A DNA stretch of 64,000 nucleotides from Bacillus shivajii (GCF_020519665.1 NZ_CP084703.1:4216001-4280000), one strand, 5' to 3'. Positions 1 through 8,810 are shown, counted from the stretch's first letter. A program made the numbers and translations. The notes: generated from the letters alone by a model not told the origin.

Positions 1-84
1 TCCGTGGCCGTCTGTTGAGTCATTGCTTAATATGTTAAAGCCTTGGCCTCTTTTTTCGCCTTTTTTCTTATCAAATAAATCCAT
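1..84 (-). CDS. ywhD: YwhD family protein, N-terminal fragment
   Basis: Only the first 28 codons lie in the window; the gene runs off the left edge. It starts at the ATG complementary to 82-84, preceded by a purine-rich AGTGAGGGACC segment. The visible N-terminus begins MDLFDKKKGEKRGQGF and continues with an NILSNDSTDGHG motif, which I recognise as typical of the YwhD family (function unknown). The call is supported by synteny, because ywhD lies next to ywhB in B. subtilis. The gene is divergent from the tautomerase gene at 313. Confidence 0.6.
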   Translation of the reverse strand, partial: MDLFDKKKGEKRGQGFNILSNDSTDGHG

Positions 85-312
85 TTTCGGTCCCTCACTT
101 TCTTTTATAAAACGTTTTTTTCTAGTTTATCATAGAAGTTTTCATGTTACACACATTGGAAATGTAATATTGCTATCTGTATAAGTCCATCAGTTAAAGC
201 TTGCCTATAAAAGTCTATCCTGATAAACAGACATGGGGAATTTTGAGTTGGTTTGCTTAAGATGTGGTACGATAAAGAAGGAAGTTTTACATAAACAAAA
301 GGAGCGATTGAG

Positions 313-498
313 ATGCCGATTGTAACTGTAAAGATGATTGAAGGTCGTACTGATGAGCAAAAGAAAGCACTCGTAGAAAAAGTGACTGAGGCCGTTAATG
401 AAACAACGGATGCGCCAAAAGAAAAGATTGCTGTCATCATCGAAGAGATGTCACCAAACCATTACGGCGTTGCTGGAAAACGTATTAGTGACCAATAA
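313..498 (+). CDS. ywhB: 4-oxalocrotonate tautomerase family protein (YwhB)
   Basis: This 61-residue protein has the length and fold signature of the 4-oxalocrotonate tautomerase superfamily. Members use the N-terminal proline, exposed by removal of Met1, as general base to shift double bonds in 2-hydroxydienoates. Pro2 (mature Pro1) is present in the MPIVTVKMIEGRT start, followed by the usual K-K-ALV-KVT amphipathic helix and a conserved arginine (Arg57). An AAAGGAGCG ribosome binding site sits just upstream of the ATG. The physiological substrate is unknown in Bacillus. A small hairpin and a dispersed repeat follow the stop codon. Confidence 0.85.
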   Translation: MPIVTVKMIEGRTDEQKKALVEKVTEAVNETTDAPKEKIAVIIEEMSPNHYGVAGKRISDQ

Positions 499-504
499 GT
501 AAAA

Positions 505-645
505 GTTACGATAAAGAAAACTCGGCGATTGCCGAGCCTTTTGGCGAAGGGAAAGCCGTAGTTGCACTTATACTTCACACTTAAAAATTTTCACTACGTC
601 GAACATATTCTTCGCTAAAATTTTATAGATTCTGGTGTATGAAAT
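505..645. repeat. dispersed palindrome-rich repeat, copy 1
   Basis: This stretch aligns by eye with 17203-17395: a GATAAAGAAA/CATAAAGAAA start, a CGATTGSCGAG hairpin, then TGGCGAA/TGGCGGA, a CGTAGTTG block, a TTACACATTAAAATTTT-like block, a CTACG(T/C)CGA block and a CTAAATTTTATA-like block. The second copy carries about 55 extra bases in the middle. It is non-coding. Confidence 0.6.
519..542 (+). terminator. possible terminator after ywhB
   Basis: A CTCGGC/GCCGAG stem (521-526 with 531-536) with a 4-nt loop is followed by CCTTTTGG. The T tract is short, so termination would be weak. The hairpin is also the left part of a dispersed repeat seen again near 17203. Confidence 0.4.
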
Positions 646-760
646 AATGTAATTACCAATAAAAAACATAAAAAATCCCCAGCGACTTCAAGTAAGATTA
701 AAGTACCTGACAAGGAACTCAATCTCATCACCCACTCACAAAAATGGAGGTTGAAGTCAT

Positions 761-2164
761 ATGGGGACTAGTAAAAGTTATCATATTCAAGGCAAAAAAG
801 GAAGTTTATTTCGAGATCAATTGAGAGGAGTGGACTTAGAAAAAGTACTCATCGTCTCTATTGATGCAGCGAAACTTCATCAAAAGGCCTTGATATGCAA
901 CTACTTTGGCGATGTTATTGAGAAACCATTTTTCTTTTCTGTCAATACAGATGGAATATCTTACTTATGTTCAAAGATTAATAATGCGATTACGAACAAT
1001 GACGCTCAAAGAATTTTCCTTGGTGTTGAAGCTACTGGACATTACTATGAGGATATTGTCCGTGAGCTTGGCTATAAAGGATTTGGTGTTAAAATATTCA
1101 ATGCTTATACTACCTTCGAGGAGCGTGCTAGCGCACTGAATTGGTGTAAGACAGATGATATAGACCTCGTAGCCCTTGCCCACTGTATTAAGAATAATAA
1201 AGGCACTGAATTTACTTTGGCAGAAGGTATCCAGCGTCAACTTCTTACCTTCACAAGAGTGAGGAGACAAGAAATCAGAAAGCGCTCTTCTCTTCAAATG
1301 GAGATCCGGGTGTTAATGGATCACATTTGGCGTGAATTTCAAGGCTATGCCGTCCAAGAAGGAAACAAACGGAAAAAAGTTAAAGTTTTTAGCGACTTTT
1401 GGGGGAAGTCTTCCCTCTTCTTCATGAGTCATTTTCCACATCCTTCTTATATCCTTGAGCTAGGAGAAGTAGGGCTTCTAAGGCTTTCTAAGGAACACAA
1501 TTTGAAATTGCGTAAGAGTACAATTGAAAAGCTCTTGTATGTGGCAAACCAGGCCCTTTCTCGCTCGCTTGCAGAGCTTAGACCAGAACTAGTTGTACTT
1601 AAAACTAAGCTGGAAGATCTAGAAAGGGTAAACAAAAATATCCGTTCATTTGGACAAGAGATTGAAACACTCCTTCTTCAAACGGAGGGCAAGCTCCTTC
1701 TGTCTACTCGTGGTATCGGCGTGGTCACCGCTGCAGAACTTTATAGCGAAATAGGTGATATTTCTCAATACGAGAACCCTGGACAAATCATTAAAAAAGC
1801 TGGAACTAATCCTATCATGAAACAATCAGGTGGTGGAAAAGGGTATTTTGGGCGCATTTCGAAGCAAGGAAATCCTCACCTTCGTTATATCATTTATAAC
1901 CTTGGTCGTTGCCTATCTATGCACAATAAAGATCTACAACCATTTGTAGCGAGATTAAAAGAAAAAGGAAAACACGCTCGTAAAGTTTTTATTGCCTTAG
2001 GGAACAAGTTTATTAAAATTGCCTTTGCGATGCTTCGTGATAAAAGGCCATTTATTTCGAAAGTAACACCATATGAAATCTTAGAAGAAATCAATAAAAA
2101 ACTATCATACAACTGTCTGATAAGTACAACTAACACAAGTCATAAAACTTTATCAGCTGCATAA
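761..2164 (+). CDS. IS110-family (DEDD) transposase
   Basis: This 467-residue protein has the IS110 family layout. An N-terminal RuvC-like domain carries the acidic residues (VSIDAAKLHQKA near residue 33, LGVEATGHYYED near 90, and KTDDIDLVALAH near 131). A long helical linker follows, then a C-terminal Transposase_20 domain with STRGIGVVTAAELYSEIGD and GNPHLRYIIYNLGRC around residues 313-390. These enzymes catalyse recombination guided by a bridge RNA encoded in the element's non-coding end. An AATGGAGGTTG RBS precedes the ATG. The reading frame is intact, so the element may be functional. Confidence 0.93.
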   Translation: MGTSKSYHIQGKKGSLFRDQLRGVDLEKVLIVSIDAAKLHQKALICNYFGDVIEKPFFFSVNTDGISYLCSKINNAITNNDAQRIFLGVEATGHYYEDIVRELGYKGFGVKIFNAYTTFEERASALNWCKTDDIDLVALAHCIKNNKGTEFTLAEGIQRQLLTFTRVRRQEIRKRSSLQMEIRVLMDHIWREFQGYAVQEGNKRKKVKVFSDFWGKSSLFFMSHFPHPSYILELGEVGLLRLSKEHNLKLRKSTIEKLLYVANQALSRSLAELRPELVVLKTKLEDLERVNKNIRSFGQEIETLLLQTEGKLLLSTRGIGVVTAAELYSEIGDISQYENPGQIIKKAGTNPIMKQSGGGKGYFGRISKQGNPHLRYIIYNLGRCLSMHNKDLQPFVARLKEKGKHARKVFIALGNKFIKIAFAMLRDKRPFISKVTPYEILEEINKKLSYNCLISTTNTSHKTLSAA

Positions 2165-2169
2165 TTAAA

Positions 2170-2412
2170 AAACAAATAAAGTTACCACTGCTTCTGAGGT
2201 CGAGGTGAGATCGGATCAAAATTCTAGAGGCATTCAGACCTCGAAGTTAAGCAATATCCACCTCGTCCTGTAAATGCGAATTGTACGTTAATGAAATCAA
2301 AAGATTGTACTTATGCCAGAATGCATCCCTACAGTATTGAACACGAGGATAACGACTTCAGACTTGAGAAGTAGTGGTTAACTTTCATAGGGTTCTTTGT
2401 CAGTCGCTTTCT
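2170..2412 (+). ncRNA. candidate IS110/IS1111 bridge RNA region
   Basis: The non-coding stretch after the transposase is about 250 nt, against about 100 nt before it. It contains complementary blocks: GAGGTCGAGGTG (2196-2207) can pair with GACCTCG (2237-2243) or with CCACCTCG (2258-2265), and there is a small ACTTC/GAAGT stem near 2354-2371. In IS1111-group elements the bridge RNA is encoded in the non-coding end downstream of the transposase. I infer its presence here but could not assign the target- and donor-binding loops. Confidence 0.35.
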
Positions 2413-2508
2413 TATTACCAATTATCACCAATTATTAAGACGGGTTTATTTGGTATAAACAAAAATCTAAAAAAAGTATTTGACATAGTACGCTTAACGT
2501 GCTAAAAA

Positions 2509-2549
2509 GAGGTTGTCCATAAAAGGTGCAAGCACTTACGGACAACCTC
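2509..2549 (-). terminator. rho-independent terminator of ywfO-ywgA
   Basis: A perfect 10-bp stem (GAGGTTGTCC with GGACAACCTC) is followed on the minus strand by TTTTTAGC. It lies just past the ywgA stop codon, as expected for the end of the two-gene operon. Confidence 0.85.
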
Positions 2550-2562
2550 GTTCTATTCTGGT

Positions 2563-3063
2563 TTAATTCACTTCACGTAATGATTCAATAAATTGATACG
2601 CTTCTTCAATTTCTTCATCACGATAATTTGACTTTGCTTTTAAAGTATAGACCTTTTCTTTTACTTCATCTTTTGGTAAATCTTCAAAGTATAAGACCGT
2701 TGAGACGAGCTCAAGAAATCTTGAGCTTTGCTCATTTAATTGATTTAATACTTCCCTTTGCTTCGGTAATTCGTAAGGAGACATTGCTAGGAACTCGTCC
2801 CCTTTTTCAGAAAGGCCATATCGATATTGGTAATAGCCACTCTTTTTTTCCTTTATTTCTGATACAAACTGTAAATGACACATCTCTTCCATACGCAATG
2901 TTAGTTCTTCGGAGTAGGGTCCATAAATATGAAACTGATATTTTTCGAAAAATGGAAAATTTAATTTTTTCGCTATATAAATAAGCTTCTGTAGTTTCTT
3001 TCGTCCAACGACCTCACCTGTTTGTTTAAATAAAGCCAAAAGCTTGGCATGTTCTTGTAACAA
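2563..3063 (-). CDS. ywgA: YwgA family protein
   Basis: This 166-residue protein of unknown function matches the YwgA family by sequence and by its place after ywfO. It has a winged-helix-like N-terminal half (RKKLQKLIYIAKKLNFPF, then HIYGPYSEEL) resembling the SocA/phage-associated domain fold, and a charged helical C-terminus. Translation appears to start at TTG (complement of 3061-3063), two bases after the ywfO stop. The GGGGGG RBS lies inside the last ywfO codons, so translational coupling is likely. It probably acts with YwfO, but no reaction is known. Confidence 0.8.
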   Translation of the reverse strand: MLQEHAKLLALFKQTGEVVGRKKLQKLIYIAKKLNFPFFEKYQFHIYGPYSEELTLRMEEMCHLQFVSEIKEKKSGYYQYRYGLSEKGDEFLAMSPYELPKQREVLNQLNEQSSRFLELVSTVLYFEDLPKDEVKEKVYTLKAKSNYRDEEIEEAYQFIESLREVN

Positions 3064-3065
3064 CG

Positions 3066-4370
3066 TTATCCCCCCTGAGTCATTAACAAAGTTAAAATCT
3101 GTTTTTTCTCATCTTCAAATGTACGAAAGTCTTCTAACAAGTCTTTTGGAAAATATAATTTATGATCCGTTCTTTTTTTGCCGGAAATGGCTTCAACGAC
3201 ATCTGATTCACGTGACAATTCACGAAGCTCTCCACTCGGTTTTAGTAGATGGATTGGCAGACGCTCTTCCTCTTCTCCAGGACGATAAAAATCGTATGGA
3301 AGATCTGATGAAGAATCAATGACTAAGTAATACGCAGGGTCTAAGCCGACTTTTGAAAAAAGTTGCATGAGCTCTGGCCATATTTTCATTTGTTGACTTG
3401 GGTCACATTCCACATACTTAAATAACCTGCGATTCATATAACGAACACATAGATCTCGTAAAATTTCATCTTCTTCGTCTTGCCACTCTTGGAAATAGTA
3501 TAAAATAACAGATTCATCAAGTCTTAAATAATCTCTTAATGTGATGCTTCCGGAAAAGAGCGAGTAAAAATGTTTTGGCTCGTCCTTAAACGTATACCCT
3601 TTTTCGTACAAATCTTTCGCTCTGTGTAATATTTTGCTTAAAATGACCTCAGCACTTCTTGTTACAGGGTGAAAGTACACTTGCCAATACATTTGATATC
3701 GGCTCATAATGTAATCTTCGACAGCGTGCATCCCACTTTGTTTAAACACAGCTTGGTCTTCTGTCGGACGCATGACACGTAAAATTCTTTCCATGTCAAA
3801 ATGACCGTAGCTTACACCTGTATAAAATGCATCTCGTTGTAGGTAATCCATTCTGTCGGCATCAATCTGGCTAGAAATTAAACTAACTACTAGCTTGTTC
3901 GGGTACGTTTTCGCAATAACATCAGCTACTTTTTTCGGGAATTCATTACTGACTGTTCTTAAAACGTCATTAATTTCCGTATCCCCTAAGATAATTTCTT
4001 TGGTCCATTGTTCATGATCCATATGAAAGACTTTTTCAAATGAGTGAGAGAATGGTCCGTGACCAACATCATGAAGTAAAGCCGCAGACAAGCAGACGAG
4101 ACGCTCTTCTTCATCTAACGTTTCTTTCTCTTCGATAATCTCGACCATACGTTTCATAATTTCGTATACACCAAGTGAATGGTTGAAACGAGTATGTTCT
4201 GCTCCATGAAACGTTAAGTATGTTGTTCCTAATTGACGAATCCGACGCAGCCTTTGAAATTCGCTCGCTCCAATTAACTTCCAAATGAGTTCATCACGAA
4301 CATGAATATAACGATGTACTGGATCTTTAAATACTTTTTCTTCATCTAACTTTTTGAAACGGCTCGCCAT
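3066..4370 (-). CDS. ywfO: HD-domain phosphohydrolase YwfO
   Basis: This 434-residue HD-superfamily protein is of the dGTPase-like type. The metal-binding residues are visible: His64 in TRFNHSLGVY, His100-Asp101 in ALLHDVGHGPFSHSFE, and a downstream Asp in SQIDADRMDYLQRDAF. Bacillus and Enterococcus relatives hydrolyse dNTPs, so a nucleotide-pool role is likely but is inferred from the family. The ATG follows a GGGAGGAGCC RBS. It is the first gene of a two-gene operon with ywgA. Confidence 0.88.
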   Translation of the reverse strand: MASRFKKLDEEKVFKDPVHRYIHVRDELIWKLIGASEFQRLRRIRQLGTTYLTFHGAEHTRFNHSLGVYEIMKRMVEIIEEKETLDEEERLVCLSAALLHDVGHGPFSHSFEKVFHMDHEQWTKEIILGDTEINDVLRTVSNEFPKKVADVIAKTYPNKLVVSLISSQIDADRMDYLQRDAFYTGVSYGHFDMERILRVMRPTEDQAVFKQSGMHAVEDYIMSRYQMYWQVYFHPVTRSAEVILSKILHRAKDLYEKGYTFKDEPKHFYSLFSGSITLRDYLRLDESVILYYFQEWQDEEDEILRDLCVRYMNRRLFKYVECDPSQQMKIWPELMQLFSKVGLDPAYYLVIDSSSDLPYDFYRPGEEEERLPIHLLKPSGELRELSRESDVVEAISGKKRTDHKLYFPKDLLEDFRTFEDEKKQILTLLMTQGG

Positions 4371-4583
4371 GACGAGGCTCCTCCCTACTCTACTTTCTAT
4401 CTATTCGTTCGTGTGATTTCCTAAGTTGTCGTACACTCTATTGATTTCATTATACTAAAATCCAATACGAAAAAAAGAGAACTTTCCACAAAAAATTTCA
4501 ATTATTGACAGAGAAAGCATGAACACTGACTAAAAAAAATTCGACATGAGTTAATTTGGAAAGTGAGTCATTATTGCGAGTAT

Positions 4584-4712
4584 GGGTTTGTTATCACGTG
4601 CAGGCGGGGCCGTCTTGCGTACGATGGTCCTGTCTCGCGTGCTATGACGTTGCCTCACGTGCGATGACCCCGGCTCACGTGCGATCATTCCGGCTCACGT
4701 GCGAAGCCTTCC
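4584..4712. repeat. 20-bp tandem repeat array (CACGTG type), copy 1
   Basis: About six imperfect units with a 20-bp period occupy the intergenic space. The best units are GCCTCACGTGCGATGACCCC, GGCTCACGTGCGATCATTCC and GGCTCACGTGCGAAGCCTTC; the left units are more degenerate (GTCTCGCGTGCTATGACGTT, GTCTTGCGTACGATGGTCCT). The shared centre is the palindrome CACGTG followed by CGA. A second array of the same kind is at 17018-17128. The rest of 4371-4583 is AT-rich leader with no recognised signal. Confidence 0.8.
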
Positions 4713-4721
4713 ACATAAGGA

Positions 4722-4760
4722 AAAGAGGCTGACTTATTTTTAAATAAGAACAACCTCTTT
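4722..4760 (-). terminator. terminator of the DUF1450 gene
   Basis: On the minus strand an AAAGAGGTTG arm pairs, with one mismatch, with CAGCCTCTTTT, and an internal CTTATTT/AAATAAG stem extends the hairpin. A short T run follows. It lies directly after the stop codon of the gene at 4772-4993. Confidence 0.65.
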
Positions 4761-4771
4761 GATTGGCCACA

Positions 4772-4993
4772 TTATTTCATTCGCTTTGTCACTTTTTCCA
4801 TTAGCTGTTCTTCGTCTAATGCTGCGACAGGTCGGTCATTGACGAAAGTAAATACCTTCTTACGTCCTGGTCCACAATAAGACTGACAACCAATTTTTAC
4901 ATCTGCTTCTGGATCGAGTTTCTTTAAACGGGGAACTAATGTTTTTATATTTGTGGCCTGGCAATCATCACAAATTCGAAATTCATTTGCCAT
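4772..4993 (-). CDS. DUF1450 family small cysteine protein
   Basis: This 73-residue protein resembles the DUF1450/YuzB group, small thioredoxin-fold proteins with ferredoxin-like cysteine spacing. Four cysteines are visible: Cys8 and Cys11 (RICDDCQ) and two in the [12 protein letters not shown] segment near residues 35-40. That pattern could bind a metal or an Fe-S cluster; no function is established. The ATG has a GGTGTGGTGA RBS. It is monocistronic, with its own hairpin terminator downstream. Confidence 0.7.
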   Translation of the reverse strand: MANEFRICDDCQATNIKTLVPRLKKLDPEADVKIGCQSYCGPGRKKVFTFVNDRPVAALDEEQLMEKVTKRMK

Positions 4994-5171
4994 TGTTCAC
5001 CACACCCTTTATGATAAGCTTTGCGCTTTTGTTTGTTTTTTACACTAACGAACATTTTACAACGTATTCGCCTAAGATTCAACGGTAAGGTTGTCCATTT
5101 TTTCTATCATTATGGTATACTCATGTAGGAAAAATGACAGATATTACTTTTATGATGAGGAGACATGAGTG

Positions 5172-6008
5172 ATGAAAACTGTTCACTCCCCACTTTTTCG
5201 AAAAACATGGTCTATTCTCGATCAATCCAATACAGGTCTTGCGATGAACCCGATGCAATCATTTGCATACGATGATACGCTTTGTCGACTCGTTGCTAAT
5301 GAAGATGACATAGGGATCGCGCGCACGTGGGTACATGATAAAACCATCGTGTTAGGCATTCAAGATAGTCGACTACCGCATGTTCAGGATGGGATAAAAT
5401 TCCTTAAAGAACACGGTTATGAAGTCATTGTTCGTAACTCAGGTGGACTTGCAGTCGTTCTTGACCCTGGTGTATTAAACATTTCTCTTTTGTTTAAGGA
5501 TGGAAAGGATATGTCGATCGACCGCGGATATGAATTAATGGTTGAGCTTATGAAGGGGTTACTCTCTGAATTTAAAGAAGACATTGTTGATGGTGAAATT
5601 GCGGAATCTTATTGTCCAGGCCGTTATGATTTAAGTGTACATGGTCAAAAATTTGCTGGCATCTCGCAACGACGAATCCGCGGTGGTGTCGCTGTGCAAA
5701 TATACTTAGCGGTTTCAGGAAGTGGTTCAGATCGTGCTGAACTCATCCGGAAGTTTTATGACCACGCCGTTCAAGGAGTTCCAACAAAGTACACTTATCC
5801 TCAAATCATTCCTGAAAAAATGGCTTCGATATCTGAAATAACAGGAAGAAAATATACAGTAAATGAACTTACCCATCAATTGTTACTCACACTTCAATCA
5901 TTAAGTGAAAAACTAGATACATTCCAAGTCAAAAATGAACATTGGAAAATATATGAAGAAAATTATGAACGTATGTTAAAGCGAAATGAAAAGTTGATAA
6001 CTGATTAA
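5172..6008 (+). CDS. lipL: octanoyl-[GcvH]:protein N-octanoyltransferase LipL
   Basis: LipL transfers octanoyl groups from the glycine-cleavage protein GcvH to the E2 subunits of 2-oxoacid dehydrogenases by amidotransfer. The 278-residue protein has the BPL/LPL fold signatures: RNSGGLAVVLDPGVLNISL near residue 90, and SYCPGRYDLSVHGQKFAGIS, which contains the catalytic cysteine (about Cys148). GTG at 5169 and ATG at 5172 both fit the GATGAGGAG RBS; ATG is preferred. The B. subtilis orthologue ywfL lies in the same neighbourhood. Confidence 0.9.
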   Translation: MKTVHSPLFRKTWSILDQSNTGLAMNPMQSFAYDDTLCRLVANEDDIGIARTWVHDKTIVLGIQDSRLPHVQDGIKFLKEHGYEVIVRNSGGLAVVLDPGVLNISLLFKDGKDMSIDRGYELMVELMKGLLSEFKEDIVDGEIAESYCPGRYDLSVHGQKFAGISQRRIRGGVAVQIYLAVSGSGSDRAELIRKFYDHAVQGVPTKYTYPQIIPEKMASISEITGRKYTVNELTHQLLLTLQSLSEKLDTFQVKNEHWKIYEENYERMLKRNEKLITD

Positions 6009-6013
6009 ATGAG

Positions 6014-6048
6014 AAAGGGCTGAACCAAAATTTGGATCAGCCTCTTTT
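6014..6048. terminator. bidirectional terminator between lipL and the AAC(3)-like gene
   Basis: GGCTGAACCAAA (6018-6029) pairs with TTTGGATCAGCC (6031-6042) with one mismatch. T tracts follow on the plus strand, and a weaker one on the minus strand. It separates two convergent genes. Confidence 0.8.
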
Positions 6049-6055
6049 TATTTTT

Positions 6056-6856
6056 CTATTTCTTAAAATCTCTAAACCACTCTGTTGAAAAATCAACCGC
6101 ATCAACGATTGAAAATAAACGAGCGTTTGCCATGCCAACCTTGCCTATACACACTAGGTGTTTCGATTCAAACTTTTCGCCAACTTTTTCAAACATTTCA
6201 TCATCATATTCGATCTCTTGATAACTTTTCCACGTACGCTCCCCGCGATCTATGACAGGAGCACATTCCGTGACTACGTTTCTATTCCCTGCTCGGTATT
6301 CTCCTAAATGAAAACACGTATTCGTATCGTATGTTGTTCCAATAAAAAGGACTTTCGCATCAAGGTCATAAAGCTTCGCTAAGGGGGATTGTTCGCCTAA
6401 CCCAAAATCAAGACTATGGTTCGATACAACACGCTCTTTATATTTTCCCCATGCAGCAAAGGATACGGACGGATGATTGCTTCGTTCTACTTTAGGGAAT
6501 GACCGAAAAACATCAACAATTGCCCCCATACCGTTCGTTGGTGTATACGCAGGGTCAAATGCTGGCATCGTGTCACGAATCGTCTGCCACCAGCTATCTG
6601 GTACTGGAGGGTTTTCCCATTTAGCAGGATCACTTAAATCCCCGCTATGAGTAGGCATAACGATTGTCCCTTCTTCCGTAATGATATCCATTAATGCCTG
6701 CACGACAGATACGGATCCTCCTACTGTCCAGCCTATTGAAGATAATGAAGAATGAACAAGAACTGTCATTCCCGGTTTTAAGCCAATTTTCCCAAAATCT
6801 GACGCGAGGGTACTGACTGTCATTGGCGTTTCGGTATTTTTTATCACATCACTCAT
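6056..6856 (-). CDS. AAC(3)-family N-acetyltransferase (YokD-like)
   Basis: This 266-residue protein belongs to the antibiotic N-acetyltransferase family, whose members move acetyl from acetyl-CoA to an amino group of aminoglycosides or of unknown substrates. Recognisable blocks are LVHSSLSSIGWTVGGSVSVV near residue 34, GTIVMPTHSGDLSDP near 67, RSNHPSVSFAAWG near 127, and LFIGTTYDTNTCFHLGEY near 172. An AGGAGAAAC RBS precedes the ATG. Many Bacillus chromosomes carry such a gene with no proven resistance phenotype, so the substrate is left open. It is probably transcribed after the ABC-F gene, 20 bp upstream. Confidence 0.88.
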   Translation of the reverse strand: MSDVIKNTETPMTVSTLASDFGKIGLKPGMTVLVHSSLSSIGWTVGGSVSVVQALMDIITEEGTIVMPTHSGDLSDPAKWENPPVPDSWWQTIRDTMPAFDPAYTPTNGMGAIVDVFRSFPKVERSNHPSVSFAAWGKYKERVVSNHSLDFGLGEQSPLAKLYDLDAKVLFIGTTYDTNTCFHLGEYRAGNRNVVTECAPVIDRGERTWKSYQEIEYDDEMFEKVGEKFESKHLVCIGKVGMANARLFSIVDAVDFSTEWFRDFKK

Positions 6857-6876
6857 TGTTTCTCCTCCATAAATCT

Positions 6877-8784
6877 TTATTTTTCACAGTCTAATAATCT
6901 TTCCAAATTTGAATATAGATCTTCTCGTTCTTTTTCAAGAGCTTCCTTTTCTTCATACCACTGTTGCAATGTTTCGACATCATTTTCTTGCATGAGTTGA
7001 CGATCAAGTTCTTCGATTTTTGTCTCAATCCTTTCTAAGTCAGTTTCTACTTCAATAATCGTCTTTTGTTTCTTTTTTGGATTTCTCTTTCCCTTATTTT
7101 TCTGCTCATTTTTGAGGTTTTTCTCTTCATCTGCTGGAGGTTGACTAGTTTCTTTTTTCTCAATAAACTTTTGCCTCGCGTAATCATAATTACCTTTGAA
7201 AAAATGCATCTGTTCCTCACTAATCCAATACACTTGCTCAAAAAGTTTATTTATAAAATATCGGTCGTGAGATACCGCTAAAATCGTTCCTTCGTGATCT
7301 TTTAACGTGTCTTCTAACACTTCTCTAGATTCAATATCTAAATGGTTTGTCGGTTCATCAATGACTAAAAGATTCACTTCTTGATGCATCAACTGAGCTA
7401 GTCTAAGCCTCATCCGTTCACCACCACTCAAATGGCGAAGCTTTTTATAGACAGCATGGCCATAAAATAAAAACTTGGCTAATAGGTGCCTAGATTCTGC
7501 TTCTGATACGTCTACTTCTTCACGGAATGCTTCAATAATCGTTTTCGTTTCATCTTGAGAGCTGAAAACATGTTGTGCGAGATAGCCAACATTGACTTGA
7601 CTTCCAAGTTTGACTAACCCATGATCGGGCAACTCCTCTCCCAACAATATTTTTAAAAAGGTCGATTTGCCTGTACCGTTATCACCGATGAGTACAGCAC
7701 GGTCCTGATAACGAATATGCATATCAACATTTTTGAATAGGACCTTTTCACGAAATGATTTGGAAACGTCGTTTACAACAATGGCGTCCGTCCCGCTCCT
7801 CCCAGAAGATTGTAAATCGATATTCATTTTCTTTCTGTTTAAGATGGGGCGTGGACGCTTTTCCATTCGTTCAAGTGCCTTCTCCATACTCCGCGCTCGT
7901 TTATGCAAGCTTTCATTTGGAGGGGTGGCCTGATTCGCCCACTCTCGCAACCGTTTAATAGCTTCTTTCATTTTCTTAATTTTCTTTTGCTGTTCTTCAT
8001 ATTTTTGAAACTCATTTAAGAGATTCTTCTCTTTTTCGACGACGTAGTTTGAAAAGTTCGTATGGTAGACGTTTAACTCCCCACCTTCTATGTCAAAAAC
8101 TTTCGTGACGACTTCATCTAGAAAGTATCGGTCATGTGAAATGATGATGACTGTTCCATGAAATTCATTTAAAAATCTCCCAAGCCATTCTACTGCCTGT
8201 ATGTCTAAATGATTTGTCGGTTCATCAAGTAGTAATAAGTTTCGATTTTGTAATAATAAGATACCAAGACTGACCTTCGTTTTTTCCCCTCCGCTTAAGG
8301 TATCAAACGGCTTTTCAAGAAGATTCGTCATATTTAACCCATGCGCTACCCGATCAATATTGGCACTCATCTCATAACCATTTTTCAATGTAAATTGCTC
8401 TTGCTTATTTCCGTATCGTTCGACTAACTTACTCAGTTTCTTTTCGTTACGTTCGAGACTAATTTCTAGTTCAATCTCATTCATCTCTCTTTCAAGGTCT
8501 ACCAAATCATTAAACGCTGTTTTTAATACTTCAGCTACTTTCATTCCTGCAGGGAAGTTAGGTAGTTGCGTTAAGTAGCTGATTGACAACCCTTTTTTCC
8601 AATGAATTTCACCTGAATGAGGCGATTCACGCTTTGATAACATATTTAATAGCGTTGTTTTGCCACTTCCGTTACGACCGACAATTCCGATACGATCTTT
8701 TTCAGATACTTCAAATGTGACGTTTTCAAGAATCGCCTCACCGCTATACTTGATATTTATATGATTTCCACTACATGCAATCAT
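6877..8784 (-). CDS. ABC-F family ATPase
   Basis: This 635-residue soluble protein has two ABC domains and no membrane segment. Walker A sites are GRNGSGKTT (about residue 36) and GDNGTGKST (about 365). Signature motifs are LSGGEKTKVSLG and LSGGERMRLRLA, and both Walker B sites read LDEPTNHLD or IDEPTNHLD. A charged linker joins the domains, and a Lys/Glu-rich coiled-coil C-terminal extension starts around residue 545, as in YdiF/Uup-type members. ABC-F proteins act at the ribosomal E site, either as translation factors or as antibiotic protection proteins. Which applies here cannot be read from sequence. Confidence 0.9.
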   Translation of the reverse strand: MIACSGNHINIKYSGEAILENVTFEVSEKDRIGIVGRNGSGKTTLLNMLSKRESPHSGEIHWKKGLSISYLTQLPNFPAGMKVAEVLKTAFNDLVDLEREMNEIELEISLERNEKKLSKLVERYGNKQEQFTLKNGYEMSANIDRVAHGLNMTNLLEKPFDTLSGGEKTKVSLGILLLQNRNLLLLDEPTNHLDIQAVEWLGRFLNEFHGTVIIISHDRYFLDEVVTKVFDIEGGELNVYHTNFSNYVVEKEKNLLNEFQKYEEQQKKIKKMKEAIKRLREWANQATPPNESLHKRARSMEKALERMEKRPRPILNRKKMNIDLQSSGRSGTDAIVVNDVSKSFREKVLFKNVDMHIRYQDRAVLIGDNGTGKSTFLKILLGEELPDHGLVKLGSQVNVGYLAQHVFSSQDETKTIIEAFREEVDVSEAESRHLLAKFLFYGHAVYKKLRHLSGGERMRLRLAQLMHQEVNLLVIDEPTNHLDIESREVLEDTLKDHEGTILAVSHDRYFINKLFEQVYWISEEQMHFFKGNYDYARQKFIEKKETSQPPADEEKNLKNEQKNKGKRNPKKKQKTIIEVETDLERIETKIEELDRQLMQENDVETLQQWYEEKEALEKEREDLYSNLERLLDCEK

Positions 8785-8810
8785 TGTAGAACGAACCTCC
8801 TTTAAAAATA

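Larger units (their letters stand above)
652..2422 (+). mobile_element. IS110/IS1111-family insertion sequence (approximate ends)
   Basis: The element contains one DEDD-type transposase gene. I set the ends from a 9-bp direct repeat ATTACCAAT at 652-660 and 2414-2422, which may represent target or junction sequence. Just inside are asymmetrically placed inverted repeats: AGCGACT at 681-687 against AGTCGCT at 2402-2408, and CTGACAAGGAACT at 707-719 against GGTTCTTTGTCAG at 2391-2403. Subterminal inverted repeats at unequal distances from the ends are a feature of the IS1111 subgroup. The exact junctions are not proven. Confidence 0.6.

Noticed and set aside
4584-4712. A possible CRISPR array from the regular CACGTG spacing
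   Set aside because: The unit is only 20 bp and contiguous with no unique spacers, and no cas genes are present.
6056-8784. A resistance island made of the AAC(3)-like and ABC-F genes
   Set aside because: Codon use and surroundings look like the host, there is no integrase or IS beside both genes, and both families occur as ordinary chromosomal genes in Bacillaceae. The nearby MITE carries no cargo.
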